A stretch of DNA of 52,692 bases. Origin: Cristatella mucedo (lineage: Eukaryota; Bryozoa; Phylactolaemata; Cristatellidae). This document shows positions 40,426 to 50,300 of the stretch, piece after piece (position 1 is the stretch's first letter; every line of letters begins with the position of its first letter). The position numbers were made by a program, and so were the translations under genes. The stretch is from NCBI GenBank assembly GCA_009760855.2, contig WPIO01000417.1, forward strand, positions 1-52,692, given 5' to 3'. The notes under the pieces are model-generated. The model ran no database searches and was not told where the DNA came from. It worked only from the letters and a program-made list of their open reading frames with translations.

Positions 40426-41910
40426 AGTTCCAGTCTGGCTTTAGAGCTAATCACTCCACAGAGTCAGCATTGCTTCGGGTATATAACGATCTACTTAGGA
40501 ATGCAGACATGGGTAGAGTGTCTCTTCTTGTTTTGCTTGATCTTTCGGCAGGTTTTGATACCATCGATCACAAAGTACTTCTACAGTGCCTCTCATCTCG
40601 CCTGGGCATCACTGGCACTGCTCTGCAGTGGTTCAGGTCCTATCTCAGTGGGAGACTCCAGAGTGTCGACGTGAATGGACAAAGATCATCTGAAGTACCT
40701 CTAAAATATGGAGTACCTCAGGGCTCAGTGCTAGGTCCGGTTCTTTTCACGGTTTATACTCTGCCTCTTGCTGATGTGATTGCCAAGCACAACCTAGGCT
40801 TTCACTTCTTTGCAGATGACACTCAGTTGTACCTTTGCTTTGATCCCTCCCAGCCTTCGAGCACCTCAAATTCTCTCAACTCACTTGCTGCATGCATTGA
40901 TGACATCCGCACATGGATGGCAGCAAATTTTCTAAAACTTAACGATGATAAAACTGACTTACTAGTTATGGGCAAACCCAGTGTGATTCAGAAATTGGAA
41001 AGGCTGACGTTCAAAATTGGCTCTGCCAGCATATCTCCAGTTGAATCAGCTTGAAATCTAGGTCATATTCCAAAGCGACCTCTCGTTAGACGACCACATC
41101 AGCTCCACAGTCAAATCTGCCTATTTTCAGCTTCATAACATTGCTAAAATTAGGGCTTGTTTAGATAAGGATAGCACGTCCAAGTTGGTCCATGCATTCA
41201 TGACATGCCGTCTCGACTTCTGCAACTCACTGGTTACTGGCCTACCAGCATGTGCGATCAGGCGATTGCAGCTGGTGCAAAACTCGGCAGCTAGGCTTGT
41301 CTGTCGTGAGCGTCGCAATTGCCACATTACTCCACGTCTCGCCGACCTGCACTGGCTACCAGTGAGGCAACAGATTGACTTCAAGGTTTTGTCGCTCACT
41401 TTTGGGTCCCTTCATTCTATGGCTCCAGCCTATCTGTCAGATATACTACCCCATCAGGCCAAGCATCGTACCACCCACTTTTCGGAATCCAACAGTCTAG
41501 AAATACCTCGTACAAACCTTGAATCCTTTGGAGACCGTGCATTTAGCTCGTATGCTCCCAAAGCCTGGAACTCCCTCCCGACCTGCGTCAGAACATCCCC
41601 TGACCTGACCACATTAAAAAGAAACTTAAAAACACACCTATTTAGGACAGCATTTAGTGGGTCCCTGTGATTCGTCCTTGATGTGCTTATGCGTGCTGAC
41701 ACTGTTCATGCTGCCACTAACCACATTTGCATGCTGACCCTGTGCATGTTACCCCTAACCATGCTATTCATTTTGTTGGTTTTTCAAGCATGATTTTACT
41801 TACTATTCTATTGCTTATCACTATGCAGCAAATGTAAAGCGCCTAGAAAGAGATTAAGTTCTCTGAGGGCGCTTTATCAAGTGCAATATTTTTATTATTA
41901 TTATTATTAC
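40425..41910 (+). mobile_element. LINE-1f copy nested in gag
   Basis: The 5'-truncated copy starts at FQSGFRANHSTESALLRVYN. The frame 40,470-41,054 holds DLSAGFDTIDHKVLLQCLSS, VPQGSVLGPVLFTVYTLPLA and the catalytic FADDTQLYLCF (about 40,810-40,845), then a stop. The C-terminal domain is open from 41,185 to 41,670. It ends with AGCGCCTAGAAAGAGATTAA / GTTCTCTGAGGGCGCT and (ATT)n at about 41,890-41,908. Flanking TTGCTAG / CTGCTAA may be a short target duplication. Confidence 0.92.
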
Positions 41911-41912
41911 TG

Positions 41913-43020
41913 CTAACTGCCCGCAAGATTCAGACAGGCGAGTGGAACTCATTCGGCTGCCGCAGATATCCGACGGCAAACCGGTAAAGGAAGCAGGGAT
42001 CGTTTCCCACATAGTATCCACAACAGCCGCAAAACGCCAAAACAATTTAAGTGAGCAGCAGCAGCTGGTGCAGCATGCAACGGCTTCCAGCGGCGGGGCG
42101 GTAGTGGGCAGAGGGGAGGTGGCAATTGCCGGCAAAAAGGCTCAGACGGCCCAAGCGAGCGATGTCTTGGCAGCGAAGCGCAGCAGTGAGAGCGTCGCGG
42201 CATCGGGGGCATCTCGGCGGCAAAGAGTGCCCGAGAGAGCGACGTCTTGGCCACATAGCTCAGCAACGAGAGCTGCTTCGAAGCCGAGAGCTTCCGCACA
42301 AGCATGTCGACCCTGAGAGCCAAGGAGCACAACGAGATTGCAGTCAGCGGTGAGGTGGCAGTAGCCTGTGACCAGGGCCAGGCAGCCCATGAGAGTGACG
42401 TCTTGGCTTCGAGGCTCAACAGCAAGTGCGTCACTGCATCAGCGACATGTATTGGTGAGACTGATGTCTTGGCCGCCACGTGCAGCAGAGCGAGCCTCCT
42501 AGCGGTGGAGAGCATCTCAGCAGCGGCTGAGAGCAGCGCCGAGAGCGTCTTAGTGGTGAAGAGCACCTGCACGACCGTTTCTGCATAGAACGCAGAGGAT
42601 TACCTCGAGATAGCAGCCAACAGCAAGGCGATAATGACCTGCGACGAGGTTCAGGTTGCCTGCGAGCGAAGCAGTGAGAGCTTTGCTGCCACGAATAACA
42701 TCAGCGTGAGCGTTGCAGCGGCGAAGAACACCTGCGAGAGCGTCTCGGTGGTGAGCACAGAGCAGCAAAACCACGAGATGGCGGAGTGGAACTCCGAGAA
42801 CGGTTATGCCATCATGAGCTGCAGTGGCGTTCGAAGTGCCGGATCGGCCGGCGACGAGCACATGCGACCGGCCATCGGTGCTCGCACGAAGGTGACCTAC
42901 AGGAACTGCCTGACAGTGGGAGCGGTGCCCCACCGTTGCCTAAAGGTGGACAGCATCTACAACCGGCTGCTCGCAAGGGGCAGAGCTGAAGTGAGCCTCC
43001 TGCGAGTGGCGGTCACGTAG
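41913..43020 (+). pseudogene. Gag C-terminal part and repeat-rich coding remnant of the LTR element
   Basis: Open stretches 41,942-42,316, 42,304-42,588 and 42,634-43,020 lie in different frames. They contain degenerate repeats of about 60-100 bp with GA(C/T)GTCTTGGC..AGCAG(T/C)GAGAGCGTC; in protein, SDVLAA(K/S)..SSESVAA-like units. The last frame ends VTYRNCLTVGAV...RVAVT at TAG 43,018-43,020. No enzyme motif recognised. Confidence 0.5.
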
Positions 43021-43098
43021 CCTGCACGTAGCCTGAGTTTCGGGCCGCGAGCGCCGCCCCCTTGTCAGGCTGGCGGACTGTATAGTTTTTTAAGTACA

Positions 43099-43111
43099 GT
43101 GGGGGAAGAGA
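43099..43111 (+). promoter_or_regulatory. Polypurine tract
   Basis: GTGGGGGAAGAGA lies immediately before the 3' LTR, the expected place and composition for plus-strand priming. Confidence 0.8.
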
Positions 43112-43683
43112 TGTTGTGCGTGCCTGTTGCTTCTCGGCCACTGGTGTGTGGTGCCCCGTTCTCTGCGAGTGGTTGGGCGGTTCATAATAATTATAATAAT
43201 AATGCAGTTGATAAAGCGCTATCAGAGAACTCAAATCTCTCTCTAGCGCTTTACATTTGCTGCAAAGGGAAATGCAATTGAATGGTGAGCAATATCATGC
43301 TTGATAAACAGACAAAGTGAATAACATGGTTAGGGATGACATGCACAGGGTCAGCATGCAAATGTAGTTAGTGGCAGCATGCACAGTGTCAGCAAGCATA
43401 AGCACATCAAGGACGAATCACAGGGACCCACTAAATGCTGTCCTAAATAGGTGTTTTCTGGTTGGCTCGGTGCGGCCTCTGACGTGGGCGTGAGGCCCAC
43501 CACGGTGGCTCACCGTGGATACACTCCCTTATCTGTGGTGATTCAGCCCCTAGCTTACATATACGTACCTGCTGAGGAATAAATATTTGAGTCTCGTTCA
43601 CCGCTCACGTTCGCCCGCTCGTGTCTTCGTGTCTCCGTGAGACTCCATTAGAGCTGCTGCAGCCAGAGACACAGTAACGTAAA
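43112..43683 (+). mobile_element. 3' LTR, split by a LINE-1f
   Basis: TGTTGTGCGTGCCTGTTGCT to GGTTGGGCGG, then a minus LINE-1f (about 43,183-43,455), then TTGGCTCGGTGCGGCC to GACACAGTAAC. The 3' terminal CA is no longer intact. Right target duplication ATGGT at 43,684-43,688. Confidence 0.85.
43183..43455 (-). mobile_element. LINE-1f 3' end nested in the 3' LTR
   Basis: Complement of the LINE-1f terminus with (ATT)n at the left (CATAATAATTATAATAATAA), the stem-loop, and CAGGGACCCACTAAATGCTG at the right. Strongly 5' truncated. Flanking (C)GGTT may be the target duplication. Confidence 0.9.
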
Positions 43684-43738
43684 ATGGTCTAAAAACTGTG
43701 TGCCTGTGGTCTACAAACTGTGGTAAAAAAACTGCGTC
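43684..43738. repeat. Continuation of the 22+14-bp minisatellite
   Basis: ATGGTCTAAAAACTGTGTGC, CTGTGGTCTACAAACTGTGG: the same unit as 39,355-39,708, showing that the LTR element landed inside the array. Confidence 0.9.
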
Positions 43739-44450
43739 TCACAAGATTATAACCGTGCGACCCGACCTTCACTTGTTCGGCTAGCAGCTCAGTAAATGCA
43801 ACGAGCTGAGATCTGAAGCTCATATTGAGTTAACAATAATATGACGTCGGTCACCTTCAGCACGCAGCACTAGTGAAAATGTCGTATCGGATAAAGCATC
43901 ACCTTACAGGTGACCCTGCCAACTCTCTAACATGAGCAGACAGCGGTCGCAGCTGTCAGCTTAGGGTCGCTGCTACGGCTAATCGACTGGCATGATGCTG
44001 CTCCAACAGAGCTGCTGCTGTAGAGCACATACCTTTGATAATAGCAGTCAAATCACGAGTCAGACAATATTCACTTTCGCACATAATTATAAATCAGACT
44101 GCTTGTAATTCCTTACTAACAAGGCTAGTTCAGAAGCGGCTCCTGAGTTGAAAGTCAGTGGAGAATTTTATAGTTCGTAGTTGCAGGAATTTCCTACGGC
44201 TTCCTTATCTGAAATCACAATCACGTAATTAAATTCTTGTTGAATACACAATAGCAGGGAAGATACAATTTTTATGAGATGGGGTCATGCAGGTATGGCT
44301 CAAGCATATTTTGGAGCAGAACTAAGCAAGATTTCAGCCAGATACTACTGCTGCTAAGGCTAAATAAGTGCTTTACGTAACTTCCCAATAGCAGTGCTTC
44401 TTCGATAGCATATCTACCCAAACTCTTTCCTACCCAAGGTCATTACCGAC
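43739..44450. other. No recognised feature
   Basis: Unique-looking sequence without domain or repeat. Confidence 0.4.
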
Positions 44451-44454
44451 CTCG

Positions 44455-44975
44455 CTTGCTCGACTTCAAGGTTTTGTCGCTTGCTTTAAGGTCACTTGAT
44501 TCTTTCGCTCCAGCATATCTCTCAGATATACTCCACCACCAGGCCAAGCATCGTACCACCCGCTTTTCGTAATCCAACAGTCTACCAAAAACCTCGTACA
44601 AACCTCAAATCCTTCGGAGACCGTGAATTTAGTTCGTATGCTCCCAAAGCCTGGAGCTCCCTCCCGAAATGCGTCAGTACATCCCCTGACTCGACCACAT
44701 TTAAAAAGAACTTAAAACACACCTATTTAGGGCACTATTTAGTAGGTCCCTGTGATTCGTCCTTCATATGTTTAAGCATGCTAACACTATGCATGCTGCC
44801 TCTAACCGAATTTGAAACCTGACCTGGAGCATAGCACCTCTAACCTTCTTTTCATGTTGTTTATCAAGCATGATATTAATCACGATACAATCGCGTTTTC
44901 CTTTGCAGCAAATGTAAAGCGCTTAGAAAGAGATTGAGTTCTCTGAGGGCGCTTTATGAAATGCATTATGATTAA
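44455..44975 (+). mobile_element. LINE-1f 3' fragment
   Basis: Starts CGACTTCAAGGTTTTGTCGC. The frame 44,496-44,822 has RTNLKSFGDREFSSYAPKAW. The 3' stem-loop AGCGCTTAGAAAGAGATTGA / TTCTCTGAGGGCGCT and a short AT tail follow. Confidence 0.88.
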
Positions 44976-45184
44976 TATTGCAAGAAGATGGTGTGGTGTG
45001 ACGTGGAACATATGCCTCCAAGGTTCGCGTCTGTTAAAAACAGCTGAATGTAGTGTCGTATCATGACTATACTTGCAGCTGACTTCGACGCAGCACATAA
45101 GTTGCACTTGATCCGGTGCCGTATAACTTCAGTGGATGATTCTGCTAGCGTGCCACTGCCATTGTTGATTCCATCTGCCACTCA
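44976..45184. other. Spacer, no recognised feature
   Basis: No domain recognised. Confidence 0.4.
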
Positions 45185-45970
45185 GTCCACCCTCCGATCT
45201 GTCATCATTGGTAGATAGCTACAACTCGACACCAGCTGACACGCTCGATGAGTTTGCCCCTCTGACAAAGCCCACTGTGCATTCCCGCCCAGACGGCCTC
45301 TGGTTTACCACAGATATTAAACTAGCCAGGTCTACTAAGCGAAAGCTTGTAAAAGCATACACAAGATCTGGACTGACTGTCCATCGACTGGCATATGAAG
45401 GCTACAGTAGGTAGTACCAATCGATCCTAGCAAATGCGAAGTCTAGCTTCTATAGAAAATTGTTGAATCACAGATGCACAATCCAAAAATGCTGATGTCG
45501 ACGATCAACCATCTCCTCAATCGCTCCCAGATTAGCTCCTTACCTGATGATCCCTTTGATGATCTAGCCGATCGCCTCTCTCGATTCTTTGTGCAGAATA
45601 TAGACAATATCGGGAATCCATCCCTGCGATGACAACATTACCACTAGAATGTTGTTCCCCAATTCCTGGCTGCACCTCAATGCCTACATTTAAGCAGGTC
45701 ACTAGTGATCTAGTCCTGAAGTTTGAATCTCAATCAAAGAAGACAACAAGTCCTCTGGACCCTATCCCCCTGTCCTGCTCCTATGTTGCATTGATCTGCT
45801 GCTGCTATGCATAGCTAAAATCATTAACATGTCATTAGCCTCAGTTCATGTCCCAGCACCTTTCAAAAAAGCTGTTTTCAGGCCACTTCTCAAAAAATCG
45901 ACACTAGGCCAAGAGCACTTAATCAACTACCACACAGTCTCCCTTCTACCATTCCTATCAAAGACACTGT
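45185..45970 (+). mobile_element. LINE-1f fragment, linker to start of RT
   Basis: Parallel to 47,020-47,800: TPADTLDEFAPLTKPTVHSR, KLVKAYTRSGLTVHRLAYEG, CTSMPTFKQVTSDLVLKFES and FKKAVFRPLLKKSTL. It stops abruptly in LPFLSKTL. About ten lesions. It is a second copy just upstream of the fuller element, in the same orientation. Confidence 0.88.
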
Positions 45971-46015
45971 TCGGCATGCAGCTATGCATTTTCGAAATTT
46001 TCGGCATGCAGCTAT
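45970..46015. repeat. 30-bp spaced direct repeat at LINE breakpoint
   Basis: TTCGGCATGCAGCTAT occurs at 45,970-45,985 and 46,000-46,015, right where the LINE-1f sequence ends. Confidence 0.9.
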
Positions 46016-46199
46016 AAACATGCAAAATGCACGAGAATGTGAGGCATGCAGACTCAGCGAGGAAAGCCAACAAAAAGCAGCTGGATGACGATCAAGCATG
46101 AATAGCACCAAAGCTCGAAACTGAAATACTCGCACAAAGCACTAAACAAGAACACTGCCGCAGAGACTCAGTCCATGCTACAAACTTTGGGTCATACTA

Positions 46200-49100
46200 A
46201 CCAGGGGCCTAGAGGGTCTTCTTGTGTATTTGTGTTAATGGTAATAAAAGGCTTGGTGTTCCTATTAGCGTAAATGATGGGCTAGGATGAGCCATTAGGG
46301 GTCGACCTGAAATGACTTTATGAGTACCAGAAGAGTGTTCCTGCAAGACAGGCGGTACTGACCAGCTCGCCCTAACTGAAACTTGGCTGAAATCGATAAA
46401 CTGCCCTAAAATTAAAGACGCTACTCCATCTGGTTTCTCGTTCTTTCACACCCATAAATCAATCAAAACTGGAGGTGGAGTTGCTATTGTCGTGCGTTCG
46501 AAATTCAACTTCAAGCCATTTGCTGTACCCTCGAAGCAGTCTTTTGAATAAATTGTCTTGGTCGCACCCGAAAACAAGCTACCGATAGTGGCAGTAGTCT
46601 ATCGCCCACCAGGTACCAAATCCTCCTTTATCTCAGATTTCTCCGATCTCATTTCGATTGTGTGTACAAGAAATCGATCCTTCCTCGTTATGGGGGATTT
46701 CAACGTTCACTTTGATAACTTATCTGACGCTTTCAGCCCGAATTTTGTGCATTGACTGGCTCATTGTCTCTTGTGGCTCATGTGCATGGCCCTACCCACA
46801 TCAAGGGTCACACACTTGACCAGATTTTCTCATACAACTGCACTCTGGCATCACCAATTATAACCAAATCCTGGTTTTCTGACCACATGCAGATCTCATT
46901 CAATCTACAGTGTGTGCCCACATCCTCCTCTAAAATAACCTGTGAATCGCGAAACCTCAAGACCCTTGACATCGATGCTGTCCATGCAAGAATATCTGCT
47001 TCACCTCTGCTGCTCAATCCTCCCTCCGATCTGTCATCATTAGAAGATAGCTACAACACGACACTAGCTGACACACTCGACGAGTTTGCACCTCTGACAA
47101 AGCGCACTGTGCGCCCCAGCCCTGACGGCCTATGGTTGACCACAGATATTAAACTAGCCAAGTCTACTAAACGAAAGCTTGAAAAAGCATACAAAAGATC
47201 CGGACTACCTGTCCATCGACAGGCATATGAAGACTACTGTAGCTCGTACCAATAGATCCTAGCAAAGGCCAAGTCTACCTTCTATAAAAACATTGTTGAA
47301 TCACAGATGCACAATCTAAAAATGCTGATGTCGACAATAAACCATCTCCTCAAAAGTTCCCAGGTTAGCTCCTTACCTGATGATCATAGTGATGATCTAG
47401 CCGATCGCTTCTCTCGATTCTTTGTGCAGAAGATAGACAAGATCAGGGAATCCATCCCTGCGATGACAACCTCCCCACTAGAATGCAGTTCCTCGGTTCC
47501 TGGCTGCACCTCAATGTCTGCATTTAAACAGGTCACTAGTGATCTAGTCCTAAAGTTCGTATCTCAATCAAAGAAGACAACAAGTCATCTGCACCCGATT
47601 CCCACTGTCCTGCACCTACCTTGCATTGATCTGCTGCTGCCATGCATAACTAACATAATTAACATATCATTAGCCTCAGGAAATGTCCCAGCACCTTTCA
47701 AAAAAGCTGTAGTCAGGCCACTTCTCAAGAAACCTACACTAGACCGAGAGAACTTAAGCAACTACCGCCCAGTTTCCCTTCTACCATTCCTATCAAAGAC
47801 ACTCGAACGGGACGTGGCGGACCAGCAGAACTCGAATATCCAAGCCTCTGACCTCGCTAGTAAGTTCCAGTCTGGCTTTAGAGCTAATCACTTCGCAGAG
47901 TCAGCATTGCTTAGGGTATACAACGACCTACTTAGGAATGCGGACATGGTTAGAGTTTCTCTGCTGTTTTGCTTGACCTTTCGGCAGCTTTTGACACTAT
48001 CGATCACAAACTTCTTCTAGTACGCCTCTCATCTGGCCTGGGCATCACTGGCACTGCTCTGCAGTGGTTCAGGTCCTATCTCAGTGGGAGATTCCAGAGT
48101 ATTGATGTGAATGGACAAAGATCTTCTGAAGTACCTCTGAAATATGGGGCACTTCTGCGCTTCGTGCTAGGTCCGGTTGTTTTCACGGTTTACACTCTGC
48201 CTCTTGCTGATGTGATTGCCAAGCACAATCTAGGCTTTCATTTCTATGCGGATGACACTCAGGTGTACCTTTGCTTTGATCCTTCCCCAGCCTTTGAGTA
48301 CCTCAAATTCTCTCAACTCACTTGCTGCATGCATTGATGAGATCCGCACATGGATGGCAGCAAATTTTCTAAAACTAAACGATGATAAAACTAACTTACT
48401 TGTTATGGGCAAACCCAGTGTGATTCAGAGATTGGAAAGGCTGACTCTCAAAATTGGCTCTGCCAGCATATCTCCAGTTGAATCAGCTCGAAATCTAGGT
48501 GTCACATTCCAAAGCGACCTCTCGTTAGACGACCATATCAGCTCCACAGTCAAATCCGCCTATTTTCAGCTTCATAATATTGCTAAAGTTTGGGCTTGTT
48601 TAGATAAGGATACCACATCTAAGTTGGTCCATGCATTCGTGACATCCAGTCTCGACTTCTGCATCTCACCGCTTACTGGCTTACCAGCATGTGCGATCAG
48701 GCGATTGCAGCTGGTGCAAAACTCTGCAGCTAGGCTTGTCTGTCGTGAGCATCGCAGTTGCCACATTACTCCACTTCTCGCCGACCTGCACTGGCTACCA
48801 GTCAAGCAACGGATTGACTTCAAGGTTTTGTCGCTCACTTGTAGGTCCTATTATTCTATGGCTCCAGCCTATCTTTCAGATATACTACCCCATCAGGCAA
48901 AACATCGTACCACCTGCTTTTCGGAATCCAACAGTCTAGAAATACCTCGTACAAACCTTAAATCCTTTGGAAACCGTGCATTTAGTTTGTATGCTCTCAC
49001 AGCCTGGAACTCTCTCCCGACCTGCGTCAGAACATCCCCTGACCTGACCACATTTAAAAGGAACTTAAAAGCTCACCTATTTAGGACAACATTTAGTGGG

Positions 49101-49345
49101 TCCCTGTGATTCGTCCTTGATGTGCTTATGCGTGCCGACACTGTGCATGCTGCCACTAACCACATTCGCATGCTGACTCTGTGCATGTCACCCCTAACCA
49201 TATATTATTCATTTTGTTTGTTTTTTAAGCATGATTTTACTTACCATTCAATTGCATTTCATTTTGCAGCAAATGTAAAGCGCGTTGACAGAGATTAAGT
49301 TCTCTGAGTGCGCTTTATCCAGTGATTTATTGTTATTATTATTAC
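46200..49345 (+). mobile_element. LINE-1f, most complete copy (endonuclease + reverse transcriptase)
   Basis: The endonuclease domain spans about 46,370-46,920: LALTETWLKSINCP, VAVVYRPPGTKSSF, VMGDFNVHFDN, GHTLDQIF and WFSDHMQISF (catalytic E, D-N and SDH blocks present). The linker spans 46,930-47,480. The reverse transcriptase spans about 47,690-48,560: FKKAVVRPLLKKPTL, NYRPVSLLPFLSKTLER, DLSAAFDTIDHKLLL and FYADDTQVYLCF (YADD at about 48,245). The C-terminal domain ends in the stop after 49,109. The 3' stem-loop and ATT repeats end at about 49,345. Inactivated by TAA at about 46,549, TAG at 47,253, and frameshifts near 46,755, 47,985 and 48,290. An ORF1 was not recognised upstream, so the 5' end is either truncated near 46,200 or undetected. 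The domain order fits CR1/L2-type elements. Confidence 0.92.
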
Positions 49346-49349
49346 TATG

Positions 49350-50214
49350 TAGAAATCCAGAGTTCGGGTTGAGGTTTGGCTGCATGAAAGGGCAACAATA
49401 TTTTGAATGGGGACATTATGAGACACCGTGGGTGCCGTGAGCGAAACATTCAGATAGCCTGAGAGAAACAGAGAGACAGAGAGAGGCACGATAGGAAGAA
49501 ATATTTACAAGACGGTTCTACTAATGACAGATTAGAATGTGAATTTAAAAAGAGATTTTTCCACTAGCTACCGTCTTGTTACCATCGCTGTCTACACTAT
49601 TCTTTTCCTTAGTTAGCTCGGAAGAAAGAGTTTCCGAACTTGCCAGGAAAACTTGCAGGTCAAATGGGGATAACAAATTCACCCGTGCTACTTTTTACGA
49701 GCATTTTGCCTCTGTTTGGAGATCTGACCGGTTTTAGATTCATTTTACGTGCGACAGTCCAACGCCAGGGCATGTTGCTTTGTCATCGATCGCCCTGTTT
49801 AGTAAGCCCGCCACAAGGAGTTTGCAGTCACACAGAAAGCGATGAAATAAAACCAGTAAAAATGTGTTGGATGCCTTTCCAACTATATCGTGCAGCCGCG
49901 AGTTTGTGTTGCATGATGCTTGTAGACTGCCGCATTGCCGGCTTTGTTTCATTTTCAGTCAGCCAAAACGTTATAAAGTTAGAAAAAAGGTCCGGTTAGT
50001 GTAAGACGACACGTAAGAAGTGTCGTTTGCACGGTTCACGCCCCGGTGCTTCTTAGTATGTTGGACCTAAAAAGTGGGAATCTTTGGTTCAAAGAAGACG
50101 CGTTTTCGAAAGGACGTTTACAATATCCCTTACATCGCACGGACTGCAGCTTGCGGAATTGCGGCTCGAAGGAGTCAGCGCTTTTCTTGCTACGACCCCT
50201 GCCGGTCTGTCAGG
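49350..50214. other. No confirmed gene
   Basis: A 119-codon plus frame (49,640-49,999) has no recognised domain. A small inverted repeat, ACGACAC/GTGTCGT, lies at about 50,005-50,027. Confidence 0.4.
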
Positions 50215-50300
50215 ATTAGCACGGTCAGTCTGAATTAGCATGATCAGTCTGGATTAGCACGGTCAGTCTGGATCAGTATGATTAGTCTGGACTAGTATGG
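50213..50300. repeat. ~20-bp tandem repeat
   Basis: About four and a half units of ATTAGCACGGTCAGTCTGG, with changes (GATCAGTATGATTAGTCTGG). Confidence 0.85.

Larger units (their letters stand above)
39709..43683 (+). mobile_element. LTR retrotransposon lacking pol, with nested LINEs
   Basis: 5' LTR 39,709-39,997, primer binding site at 40,000, gag-like ORF from 40,012, repeat-rich coding region to 43,020, polypurine tract 43,099-43,111 and 3' LTR from 43,112, flanked by ATGGT duplications. About 1.6 kb of internal sequence remains once the LINE at 40,425-41,910 is discounted. I see no protease, reverse transcriptase, RNase H or integrase motif, so it was probably non-autonomous before the LINEs landed, or lost pol by deletion. 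Confidence 0.8.

Noticed and set aside
46200-49345. Active autonomous LINE
   Set aside because: At least two stops and three frameshifts break the endonuclease and reverse transcriptase; it can only be a relic.
49640-49999. 119-codon plus-strand frame as a gene
   Set aside because: No domain, no family likeness, no splice evidence, and an overlapping open frame on the other strand.
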